Assembly (NCBI GenBank): GCA_029891385.1
Contig: CM057225.1
Coordinates: 78,331,887-78,395,886 of the forward strand
DNA: 64,000 nt
Reading direction: 5' to 3'
Source: Erythroxylum novogranatense
Taxonomy: Eukaryota; Streptophyta; Magnoliopsida; Malpighiales; Erythroxylaceae
The notes beneath the pieces are model-generated. The model was not told the origin of the DNA. It saw nothing but the letters and a program-made list of their open reading frames with translations, and did not search any database. The position numbers and the translations under genes were made by a program. This document shows, in pieces, positions 1 to 11,534 of this stretch (position 1 is the first letter of the stretch; every line of letters begins with the position of its first letter).

Positions 1-1465
1 AAATATGTCAATTATTTGAATATCTTTCTCATATTATTAACAACTAATCCTATGTTTATTAATCAAAATCTCTTCCTAACTAAAACCTTTATGATTGCAT
101 TAACCGATTTATGAATTCCTCTATCAAGGTTGATCATAATCCTGAAGATTTATGTCAACTTAGTTCCAAAATTGCATGTAACTATTTTCAATTATGCTAG
201 ATTAATTCATACAAAGGATTTCTCTCTAAATGCATGAAATCAAACATGAGTCAATATACTAGCATAAATCAATTAAATAATAATAAAGAACACGTAATTG
301 AATCTTAATAAAATTGAAAAATAAATTAAATTAAAATAAAATTACTACAAAGTCTATCATGAGGTTCATCACATCCAAGTACCATAAATATTTTGTCCCT
401 AATCATGGAAGACATAACATCAAAACTAAAGGAAAAATTAAAAATTAAAAGAAATACGATGAGATCTTTTTTTAATCTTCATAAAATTCACTTTAGATCA
501 ATAAAAATCCACCCAAATTTGTTTCCTTACTCATTATTCATTCTCTTTTTCCCTTCAATTTTTCCTTTTATAGTTCAAAATTTTTTGAGTGGAACACAAG
601 CAAGTACATAGTCATGTACTTAGGCATAAATTTTAAAAAATACAAGATTAAACTTAGAAGCAAAATTGTGCTTAAATAAGGAGCTAAAAATGTGAACATC
701 ACTTATCAATATATAATAAAAGTGTGAACCTCTTAACCATGGGCATGTAACACGTCAGCATACCTCAAACTCTTTAAACACGACCATATAAGTTAGAAAT
801 TCAAAAATAATAAAGAATGTGGGTAAGTACATGGCTACGTACTAGGTTGTGTTCTTTCCTTACAGCTTTATAACTTGGTCAAATAGCTCAAATTGCTAAG
901 TGAATTATGACTTGCAAACAAAACATGAACAAATTAATTACCATAAAAAAATAAATACACTCAAATATATAAGCAAAATGCACTAAATACAAACACTTAA
1001 GCACTTATCAAGTCTATACTAAACTTAAAACTTATATTATAGTCAAAAAGCAATTAATTTTGGTACATATAATTTATAACTCAGTTCACAATTATTATTT
1101 ATTTTGACTTAATTTAAACTAAAACAAAGTTCATTGTAAACACTAGAAAAGGTCAATATAACTTCCAATGATACCAAAAAAAATTGTGATATAATTAAAA
1201 TATAATTCAAATAAGGTTTAAAGTAAATTATTAAAAAAGAAAATCAGAAATTGAAAATATATTATATAGTAGATAACATAATGCATCGGGTGAACCAGAC
1301 ATCACATGAGCTTTTGATAAGTAATTAAAGCGAAAGCATGTGGGAAACTAAGGAAAAGTATTAAACATGTTTCTCCTACCTTCTTTTTTCTTTTATTTTT
1401 CTTAATTACAACTTATAGTCCTAGTAGAATAGCAGACGCTTTTAAAGAACATAAGAAAGAAAAAG

Positions 1466-1487
1466 GGAGAGAGAGAGAGAGAGAGAG
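1466..1487. repeat. (GA)n microsatellite
   Basis: An uninterrupted GA dinucleotide run in AT-rich sequence. Confidence 0.9.
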
Positions 1488-1855
1488 TAATTATAACATT
1501 AAGGACAACTTGTTTTATGGAGTCCAGACCATTTAACATTATGAAAAGAAGAAAAGAAAAAAAAATCATTTACAAAGCTAGAAGCCTATTCAATTAATAT
1601 GATTCTAGTTAAAGTGTGATATTAAGTTAGGTGATTATGAAAAAAAGTGTAACTAAATAATGTTAATACCTTAAAAAGCCTCTCTAATACTTAAAGATGA
1701 TAGAATACCTCAATACTTAAAAGCTACATAGGAAGATCTCAAATATCAGCATCTAACATGTTTTTTCAACAAAAGCACTCCCGATTTGTGCACATCTAGG
1801 ATGGAAGACATCACCGTGACCATTTATCGTATAAAGATGCTTTTAACTTCAGTGA

Positions 1856-1961
1856 TATATATGTATACATATACATATATATCTATACACACACACACAT
1901 ATATATATAGATGTGTATATATAGATATTTATCTATATATATATACATATATATATATATA
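1856..1961. repeat. Compound (TA)/(CA) microsatellite
   Basis: About 100 bases of mixed TA, ACAC and TATATAGA repeats. A 69-residue frame across it (1786-1995) is made of Y/I/T repeats and is not a gene. Confidence 0.85.
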
Positions 1962-2002
1962 TGAAGTGAATCACACGTTAATACAATACTTATAAAACGA
2001 TA

Positions 2003-2590
2003 GAATGCACGAGAAGGGGGGTTGAATTGTGTATTCCCCTTTTTGATAAATCTTTCAAAACTATTTGTTAGAAATAAAATTCTTTACAGAACTTCCAATA
2101 GATTCTAATTAATCAAAACTTTTGAAAACTTTGTTTACTGATTAAGTACTGATAAAACTTGAATCTAAAGTAGAGATAGAGTGAGAGTAGTTGACACAGC
2201 AATTTATCCTGGTTCACCCCAAACCGTGGGCTACGTCCAGTCCTCAGAGTTCTTTCTGAGATTTCCACTATCTCTTTCAACGTTACAAGTATTCTTTGCG
2301 AGCCTCTTCAGGTCTCTACAACCAGTATTCTTTCACACTTAGCCTCTGCAGGTTATCTGCACTACTTTCTCTCAGATAAGTGTTTGAACACTTGTTACAG
2401 TAAAATAGCTCTCAACTAATAATTCGCACAATAAACTCTTTACGATCACGTAGATGTAATTCAACTAATTTTTCAACTCGACTTTTTAACTTTTTTGCTA
2501 ATTTTTCTAACTCTGCAATCTTCGACTTCGACTTGTATTTACGATCACGTAGAAGGTGTGACTGAAGCAAACGAAAAAAGAAAGAAGTCA
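2003..2590. mobile_element. Probable retrotransposon-derived dispersed repeat
   Basis: The stretch begins with a G-run followed by TTGAATTGTGT and contains a block reading TTTATCCTGGTTCACCCC. I associate this arrangement with dispersed LTR-type repeats of dicots, but that is from memory. No partner copy, TSD or coding sequence is visible in the window, so class and limits are uncertain. Confidence 0.3.
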
Positions 2591-2729
2591 AAGAAGAAGT
2601 TCTGAAGATAAGTTTTTTTTGTTGTTCTTTTCAAAACATTGTATTTTGTTTTCTTTTGTATATAATTTGTTATCATCAAAATCATATCTAAGTAAAGTCA
2701 TTTGGACTTAACAATATATATATATATAT

Positions 2730-3171
2730 TGCATCAAGAATATTACAAAACAAATCCAATCCTATAATTGTAAAATAATAATTTTCAAAGAGAAAATAAA
2801 TTTTATTAATAGAGAATTCTAGATAAAATAGGAAACTTTAATTCAAATTAGGAAGAGTTTTAGATAAAATAGGAAAAGAATGAAAAAGATAGGGTAAAGT
2901 TTAAAGTTAGAAACAAACAGGATAAAACAAGAAATTATTCAAAATCCTTACAGAGAAGGATATCGGATAAGGAATGTCACCTATTATTCAATAGTCCATT
3001 CTATCCACTAAGAAAAAAATCCAAAGAATGATGTTAGATAAGGCATCATGACGTGATGTTCAATATGCCATTATACTCACTTAGAAAGAAATATAGAGAA
3101 GGATGTTAGATAGGGTGAGATCTTATGCTCGTGAATATCCTATTATGTCCAAAAATTCCAATGCCTCATCA
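2730..3171 (-). repeat. Left LTR (3' LTR) of the old minus-strand gypsy element
   Basis: 442 bases from TGCATCAAG to CCTCATCA. It matches the right LTR, for example in the shared blocks AATCCTTACAGAGAAGGAT versus AATCCTTGCAAATAAGGAT and CACTTAGAAAGAAATYTAGA. The adjoining bases 3172-3184 are the polypurine tract read on the minus strand. Confidence 0.8.
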
Positions 3172-4753
3172 TTCACCCCCAATTGTAAAAAAAATTGACC
3201 TCGAGTTATCATTAGCATATCCAAGCTTCGTATTATGAATGTAAGACAAGAGATCAGCAACATTAAAGGTTGGAGAGATATTGCCCATCCATTGCATTAG
3301 TTTAACAATGTGGGTGATGCCTTTTATATTGAACTGACCATACTTCTTTCATTGTAACTTATGATGTCCTCTAACAGTTTGGTTCTTGCTTAAGAAAACC
3401 ATAACTTCATCTCCAACATTAAACACTTAAACCCTGCTATACAAATCAACCTTAGTCTTGTACTTCTTATTAGCTCTTTCAATCTTCTTATGCACCTCCA
3501 TTTCAATCTCTTTTGCATCTTCAACTAAATTTGCATCACTAGGAGAAATGTTAGAAGATTTAGGCAATTTAATAGGATCAAAAGCATGATTAGGTACCTT
3601 CGTGTAAACCACATAATATAGCTTTTGACCAATGGTACTATGGACTACATTTTTATAGGCAAATTTAGCTTATGCAATTAAGAAATCACAACTTTTTGAT
3701 TTGTCACAGAATATGCATCTTACCAATTACCCAAGTCCTATTCAACACCTCTTATAGCCACCAATTTATGGATGTGCAATGTTACTATATTTAAGTGAAG
3801 AATTAAATAAACCCCTTAAGGTCCTCTAAATGTAACTCAAAAACTTGGTTTCCTGATTAGAAGTAATGGATTTAAGAACACTTTGGAGTCTCACTACTTC
3901 ATTAAAGAATAGCTCAACAACCGCTATAGCATCCACTGTCTTCTTACAAGAAATAAAATGTGTCATTTTAGAAAATCTATCCATAACTATAAAGATAGAA
4001 TCCATAACTCTGTGTTCTTGGAAGTCGCAATATAAAATCCATAAACAAATCCCCTCAAATGGCATTAGGAACTAGCAATGGCATGTACAAATAAGCATTT
4101 GAAGCATATCCCCTATAAGCTTGGCAAACTTGGCTCCTCTCTTCAATAGTAATAATGTCTTTCCTCATTTTTAGCTAATAGTCTCTCTTTCTCACCTCTT
4201 TAAGAGTCTTATCTCTACTAATGTGACAAATTAAGCCCCTTCTATACAATTCTCTAATCACCTTGTCCCTAAGTGAAGTTCTTGAAAAACAAAGTTGATT
4301 TCCTTTCATAAAAAAACCCATCACGCACATACAAATCATTATGAGACCTTTTCACCGGATGCAAGCATCTCATATCTCTTCAAAATCTTCATCACTTCCA
4401 TATAACTCCTTAAAATATGTAAGACCCTTAACCTCCATACTCAAAGTCTTCAATATAGCCAACCTCCTACTCAATGCACAACAACCACATTACTCTTCCA
4501 TGCCTTATGCCTCAATTTATATGGGAACTTATCAATAAAATTTGACCATCTAGCATGCATATTTGTTCTCAATTTCCTTTGACTTCCAAAATATTTTAAA
4601 GCTTAATGATTAATGTAGCAAAATAAACTCTTTCCTAATTAAATAATGGCCCCATGTCTTTAAGGCTCTTACGTTCTCTTCATCCACTCTCACTTCATCT
4701 TTCCCTATAACGAAACCAAGGAATAACAAATTTTTATACATGAAAGTGCACTT
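3172..4753 (-). pseudogene. Decayed pol 3' part: RT tail, RNase H, integrase, C-terminal tail
   Basis: Minus-strand frames carry recognisable but broken Ty3 pol. The RT tail reads CTFMYKNLLFLGFVIGKDEV at 4753-4695 and continues a frame left at 15127. RNase H scraps follow near 4600-4500. The integrase core reads [20 protein letters not shown] and [13 protein letters not shown] (3826-4065); the second aspartate motif TSDRDTKF has become TSNQETKF. A tail MVYTKVPNHAFDP (3427-3612) and a C-terminal SPTFNVADL block lead to a stop just before the polypurine tract. Multiple stops and frameshifts mean no enzyme is made. Confidence 0.75.
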
Positions 4754-7700
4754 TGTTGGCCCTTTAATTTTTTTGATGATAAATAAGTATGATTAGATTA
4801 ATTTTGGGCTCTTGTTATATTAATGTATATTGGAATTAATTAGCATGTTAATGTGAGCAAGCTAATATGATATAGGTTAAGGGAATTAAAGTTTAAGGTG
4901 GTAAGTTTGCATAAGGGGTATTTTAGGAAGATCACTTAAGTGTTAAAGCTTTAAGGCATTGAAAGAGGGGTAAAATGGGAAGAGGAAATTGTTATCTTGC
5001 ATTTTAGAAGCCAAAAACATTAGTGAGGAATGAAAGAAGAGAGAAAGCATAAAAATAAGAAATAAGGTAAAGAAGTGTAGCACCCCACTCCCGCACGACC
5101 CAAACCTGATATCGACGGTGATATCCAAGTCCGTGCCCTGCGAAGGTGGCGTGCTAAAATACTCACACATAAAATTGGTATAATATTTTTTTCTTTCTTT
5201 TATTTGAAATCACAATCACACATGCGGAAGTCAATAATCAAATAGGGCCCACTTTCATTAATAAGCCCTTTTAATCATACACTGTAATTTACACAATTCC
5301 CATATGGCCATTTGGGACCTTTCACAAATACAAAACCCTTAAATTATTTCAGAATACAGTTTATACAAAGAGTTGCAGATTATTCAGTTCAATACAAATT
5401 AAAGAAATGCAATGCAGACGCGAATTGATCTCAACCTCTGACCTTCACTTGAATACCATAGGCATACTCCCATTAGACTAATGGGGTATTCTTCTTATCT
5501 CAAAAAATAGTTACAAATTTTGGGCGAGTTTTGCGAACTCAATGAGTGACTATCATCGATGGCTCACCCATTCACATAACACATATATCACACATCATAC
5601 AGAATTCCAATCTCACATTCAGTGCACTTAAACATTTATATTAGGCATATGCCATTTAGATGAGACTCACATTCGTTCTTATTGTTGTGACTGAGTGCCT
5701 CTCACATATACAAAGTACTGGCCAATAGGGCTCAATCAGAACAGAATAATGGCCTATAGGGCTCAATCAGAATAGAGTATTGGCCCATAGAGCTCAGTCA
5801 TAATAGAGTTCACAGAGCATAGCTCTACATGGAAGCACTTCATATAGGCGACTCAAATCATAACTCCTTTATATTTCATGCATTCATGAGATGGAATGCA
5901 TCACTTACATTGCATGAACTTATTCGATCACATTCACTTATCAACAGACCGTAGTCCGGCATTCAACATATAGTTGAGCATTCAATTATCATCTTGCATG
6001 TAATGCACATTTAGAAAACACTTAGTTCATCTTATTTACATACAATAAGCACTTCAATATTTCAGATCAATTAGCACAATCATCAGACCTTCTGTCTAGA
6101 ATCTAAACAAAATCATTCACATTCATATACACATTCGCCATGTAGAGATCAATGTATCCAAAATTCAAATAAAGTAAACAATGAAGTGAGACCATCTAAG
6201 TCTACTCACAGTACGCTCCAGATTAGCCTTTGTTTTTAAATTCTGGGAACGCCTGACTGCGGACACTTGACCTGCATAATCTATTTATGCAAGAACATAT
6301 TGCACTCTCATCAATAATTGCACACGTATAAACATTCATTTATACAACTATAAATGAACTATGTTCAATGCAAGCTCAATGGCAATCCCAGGTATATGTT
6401 CTAGAACACATTGTATGCTCATTCCCATTTCATAATTCATATATGAAATTGAACTTAGATTTACACTTCATTTGTACATGATCTTTCTAAATTCTCCTTT
6501 CAATGTTTACCCTCAATTTCTCATCATCTCTTTTCCAACCTCACATAATCCCATAATATCCAATTCCCATTCATAGCTTAGCAATTTAAACATATGTATA
6601 CACTTAGGCACATTGCCCATTTGCATAATAACTATAAATATTTTACCCACCTAGTTTGCTTGCAAAAACTCCCAGTCAAGATTGTCTTTCCCCTTGTTCT
6701 CAGATAGGATTCTCTTGGTTCCTAAAACAAACCAATTCTCATTCAATAGGATTCCACTTAAGAATCCCACAATGCAAAAATCACTAAAATTTGATTCTAG
6801 AACATTTAAACCCAAGCATTTCCTAAACTTCATAAACTAGAATCCTTTCAAAAATCCAAAAGATTCAAAAAGATCTTACCTTGATTCTTTACCAAATGTA
6901 GAGATCTTTATCTCAAATTTGAGCTCTTTCCTTCCTCTTCCTTTTTCTCTTCTTGATCAACTTCAAAATCTTTCTTAAAGATGAACAATTTAAATCCCTA
7001 GCTTGTTTTCTCTTCTTTCTCTCTTTCATTCTTTTCCATGTTTCTCTTTCTTCTCTCTTTTCTCATCTACTCATTTTGTTTCTCTAGAATCTTCTCATTC
7101 ACATTTTCTCCTTTATTTATAAGCAAGACAATACTTCTTCTTACAACTATGCCCTTAATGAGTGAGAATTGTCCTATTTGCCCTTCCATTTATGCCTTAT
7201 GTCTTTTATACTTAAGTGTCTTGCCACAAATACCCTTGAACAGTCTAACATAACACCTTCTTCCAGAAAAATATCCCCCATCGTCTTAAGTTTCTAATGC
7301 CTCCCAAAATCATTCAATTTAGTTCAGCGATTCAAAAGATATACTTCAGCCATTTTTTTGCACTGCTCTTGTTTATAACAGTATTCTATGCACAAATTCC
7401 ATACGAAATTTAACCATCTTAGAGATTGAATTAGATTCCCATTTCTTCATACCATTTGTAGCTCCATTTCTCTAGTTTATCACAAATTAGAAATCATCTC
7501 ATTTGGATTAGTAGAGATCAAGAAAACGTCAAAATACTAAAGTATGTTTAGTAAAATAACACTAGTTTATAGTAGTCAAGAGCACACTCTCTGTACTCAT
7601 CCCACTCTTTCACTCAATATTTCTCAATTTGATTCAAAGGGCTATGATTTTTGGTCTCTACAATATTTTACGAGTCCAATGATTTAAGAATCAAGTCATT

Positions 7701-7924
7701 TGGGTGTCTATAGAAAAAGTTATGGCCACAAGAATCTAACATGTTCATGTCTTTACTCAAATTGTACATATCTTGGCGCAATTGCCATAACTTTCATTTC
7801 AGGTGTCAGATTGACTTTGTTTTTAGTCATTTTGAAAGAAGACTTCTAGATCTACAACTTTCATGAAGACCACAAAGCGAGATTCTGCCTCTAAAAGTAT
7901 TAAAAGTAGAATAAAAGATGATGA

Positions 7925-8100
7925 TACAAACTAAAATGATGCAGAAGGGCAAACAAAGACGAAGCAAAAAGTCAAACTAAGACGAAGCGAATGAATAGTA
8001 ACTAAGACGAAGCAAAACTAAGATGAAACAAACTGAGATGAAGCAGAAGTCAAACTAAGACGAAGCAAAAATCAAACTAAGACGAAGCAATATTACTACT
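7925..8100. repeat. Minisatellite with an ~15-bp AAACTAAGACGAAGC-like unit
   Basis: About eight degenerate copies of AACTAAGACGAAGCA within solo LTR B. Solo LTR E has a comparable 15-bp array in the corresponding part of the LTR. Confidence 0.75.
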
Positions 8101-8449
8101 TGAAATGCTCGTATCTCTCCACTCTGATATCCAAAATTTACAAACTTTATATCCTTGGAAAGTTGGAAAGATCATCTACAACTCTCAATAGACCTTGAAG
8201 ACAAATTCTATTATCTGAAGGGTCAAAAATAGAACAGACAATATGACATCATTTTGAGATGAAGTGACGTCATCATACGATATAAGGTTGGGAAAATTGC
8301 TATAACTTTCCCTATAGATATTGGATTAATATGCTCTTTAGATGGTTGGGAAGAAAACTTCAAGAGCTACAACTCTCATAAAGACCTTGAAGCGATATTT
8401 GGCCTCTAAAAGGTCAAAAATGGAATAGAAGAAGGAAGCAAAAGGTCAA

Positions 8450-8612
8450 ACTAAGACAATGTTGACGTCATACTAAGATGATGGTGCTAACGTCATACTA
8501 AGACGAAGGTGTTGATGTCATACTAAGATAATGCTGATGTCATACTAAGACGATGATGATGTCATACTAAGACGATAGTGCTGACGTCATATTAAGACAA
8601 TGACAAAACTAA
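8450..8612. repeat. Array of TGAYGTCATACTAAGA units
   Basis: Six or seven degenerate copies of a 20-25-bp unit centred on TGACGTCA or TGATGTCA followed by TACTAAGA. TGACGTCA is the classical binding core of bZIP/TGA factors; whether it works here is unknown. The array lies upstream of the inferred TATA box of the minus-strand LTR. Confidence 0.75.
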
Positions 8613-9278
8613 GATGGAACAATAAAAAAGGCATAACTTTCAATTCAGATGACCAAAATTTTCGTACTATATATTGTTGGAAAGATAAAAGAAAGATCTA
8701 CAACTTTTCATAAGGAAAATTTGCACAAATCTATTTATATCAATTCCAAATTTGCCCCTAAAGTCCAAAGATGAATTTTCCATTCATACACCAACGTACT
8801 GCACCCAATTCTTAACTTCATGAAATTTTGAGACTTTTAGAGACAGAATTGAAATTTGATGTCTTCATAAGAAATATAGCCATAAATTTCTAGTTTAATC
8901 CAAATTAAGAATCATCTCCTTTGGATAACTAGAGAAAAAGTTATGGCTAATAGACCGAAGCACACTCAGTGAATATTTTCCAAATCACTGCTAATTTTGT
9001 TTCTAAATCTTTCCTTAGTACAACTCATACTGAGATCACTCTTTCTACTCCCTCTACTTCTCATTTCCAGTAAAATCACATTTAACAATAATTATACCCG
9101 TAAGTTTTTAATGAATGCATGTACCACCCTTTTATGTGCAAACATTCAATATTTTTTTGCATATATACTAACATTATGCATGAGCAAGAAAATGCATTTC
9201 CTTCTTTTCTCTTTGAGCTCCCATGTACTGAAATTTTGGATCCTCACCCTTAATATAGGGACGGGATGTTACAAGAAG

Positions 9279-11534
9279 TGTCGTGGGTTGAGAGGAAAAA
9301 GGGAGTTAACCTAGGTTTCAATTTTTCTTAACCTTCAAGAGGGATTTTGAGAGTGATCAAGAAGGGAAAAAGGAAGAGGAAGGTTAATGCTTCCATTAAA
9401 GCTACGAAATTCATTGTTTGGTGAAGATTCAAGGTAAGTTGATGTTTAAAGTTGCTATTAAATAAATGGAATTAAATGATTTCCAACTAACTTGAAAATG
9501 TGCATTTATTGTTCTTTAAAATGGCTTGAGAATGTGCCACATGCTTTTGTATATGAATTTTGTGAATGAATTTTGAGTGATATGGGAATGATTTCAAATT
9601 GCTCCATAATTGTTATAATTGTGGCTTTTGAATGATTTGGGAAATGGCTATATGATTGGTATGGGATTTTTATTTTATAAAGTGTGAAATGATGATAGAT
9701 TTGCACATGAAAAATTTCATGTTCATGAAAGACAAGATTTTAAAATGTGCTATTTAGGCAAATGGTTTACAAGTCATGAATAATATGTTATGTGGGTTTG
9801 TGGTGGTCTGTTCTATCTATCAAGTGCACTTGATTAAAAAGGCTTCTCCCGCCTGCCCGTTAGTGGCATGGAGCTCCTTCATGGACTCCTATAAGTTCAC
9901 GGCCAAGAAAGACCATTTTGTGAGATTGCGACAGTACGTTCTGTTCATAGCTGCACATGACCCTTATGGGAAATGTGTAGTACGTTCTGTTACAGACCCA
10001 CCCAAACCGTTCTTACGTATTTAATTGATTATGATGTGTTAAATTGATTAAGATTATGATTTATTGGCAAGCTTGATGGAGGAATGACTTATGTGAATTG
10101 TGATTTGGCCTGATAAGCTGAAATTTTTATGTTTATGATTTAATGAGAATTTGCCATAATCATGAAGGTTTTAAATGGTTTTTGCTTATTACCGTTTATA
10201 GAATTGTTACACACGAGCTTTCAAGCTCACCCCCTTTCCTTCTCCTCTTCAAGCAATGAGCAAGATATCGAGTGATCGAGTCGAGAGTCAAGGCATCACT
10301 CCAATTTGCATATTTTGTTTTTGAAGCTAGATTATGTAAAATAAGGCTTTAGTCGCATTTTGAGAGAGTCTTGTTTTTGTAAACTTTTTATTTTGGATTA
10401 TGTTGTAAGGTGGCTCGAAATGCCCACTAAAGCATTGCAAAACTCTTGTCTTTGATGTTAATGAAATATATATACATTATGCTTTGTTCATGTTTTCCAA
10501 AGTCTTTATATTGCATTTTCAAGCTTTTCATAGGGATAGGAATTGTATACCGAATTCAGGGAAAAACTATACTAATCTAGATAGAATTAGACAAAGTTGT
10601 CTTCTAGAAATTTTTATTTTATCCTCTTAGATTTCCAACACTATAAAGTGTGTAAATTTTGGATATTGGAGTTGAGAGATATGAGCATTATAAGTGGTGA
10701 TGAAGCATAGGAGGTATGAACATGACAACTATGATGAATGATAAGAGTTTGTGTCTGTGATGAGTCATTTGAGTTGAGTTTTAGGAGTTCAATGCACCCC
10801 AAATTGGTAATTGAATGTTTAAGGAGTGTTATTGCATTAGAAGAAGTGAATTTGAGAAGATTATGAGTGAAATTAATGCTAGAATGGATGTAGGACGCCT
10901 TGGAGAGGCTTTGGAGGGACTTGGAAACCCCCGTTGTCCGTTTAATGGACATTAGTCCTTCTCGGGTATATGAGGACCCCTAGTCTTTCCATTGTCCATT
11001 TAACAGACATTATGTCCGTTAAACGGACCTTCTTGAGCCAAATATGGCTCCCAACCCCGACAATGTTTGTTAGGTGGACATATATGTCTGTTTAATGGAC
11101 ATTCACAGGCTAGCTACAGTAAATCATGATTTTGACCTTTTTGAGGCAAAATCTCACTTTGCAGTCTTCATGAAAGTTGTAGATCTATAAGTCCTCTTTC
11201 AAACAGTCTAAGAATTACCTCAATTCGAGGTTTCTAAAGAAAGTTATGTCAATTCTCCCAAGAGAGGTACAATATGATTGAGGATATAAACGTGTTTGAT
11301 TCTTTGGGCCGTAACTTCAGCATCTGACATCCAATTGAAGTGATTCTTGAAGCAATGGATTCTTAATACATTTTTCTATCCCTACACAAAAATTATTAGC
11401 TTTTAGTTTTGATATGAAAAAGATTGATGGAAAGATTGTGAGGGGTTGGTTGAGAGAGCATGATTGGGGTATGAACATACTTTGATTTCTTAAGCATATC
11501 TTCATCTATAGAGCTTCGATTGAGATGGTTCTTA
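9279..11534 (+). repeat. Middle segment of solo LTR A
   Basis: Continuation of solo LTR A after B. It contains no gene. Recognisable parts are a block CCCGTTAGTGGCATGGAGC (near 9860), AGCTCACCCCC (near 10222) and a cluster of 15-bp palindromes related to GTCCGTTTAACGGAC at 10936-11100. The 103-residue minus frame at 10641-10952 overlaps this repeat and is not a gene. Confidence 0.7.
10936..11100. repeat. Cluster of GTCCGTTTAACGGAC-type palindromes
   Basis: Copies near 10936, 10994, 11014, 11065 and 11086. Each is a near-perfect 15-bp palindrome; the copy at 11014-11028 is perfect apart from the central base. The same motif clusters in solo LTR G. Confidence 0.75.

Larger units (their letters stand above)
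1..2729. other. AT-rich sequence without a recognised gene
   Basis: No coding frame here resembles a known protein; the short frames present are low-complexity. The first ~600 bases resemble the untranslated AT-rich stretches common in plant non-autonomous LTR elements, but I cannot find matching termini. Two microsatellites and a promoter-proof-free repeat-like tail (2003-2590) are listed separately. The right edge is set by the LTR that starts at 2730. Confidence 0.5.
5076..9273 (-). mobile_element. Solo LTR B (minus), 4.2 kb, nested in solo LTR A
   Basis: Ends TGTAGCACCCC...GGGATGTTACA with a perfect TSD AGAAG (5071-5075 and 9274-9278). Orientation is inferred from a TATA-like box read on the minus strand (TATAAATAAAGG near 7113-7124) followed by purine-rich leader-like sequence. 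It is unusually long for a solo LTR and has no coding sequence. It resembles solo LTR E, sharing a block with CACAGAGCATARCTCT and TGGAAGC. It contains two short tandem arrays and four copies of the LTR module described in the findings. Confidence 0.87.

Noticed and set aside
6651..7253. Short frames in solo LTR B with hydrophobic runs
   Set aside because: CT-rich promoter or leader sequence of an LTR read in the wrong direction.
9776..10024. 82-residue plus frame
   Set aside because: Lies in solo LTR A, corresponding to a non-coding block found in the related LTRs.
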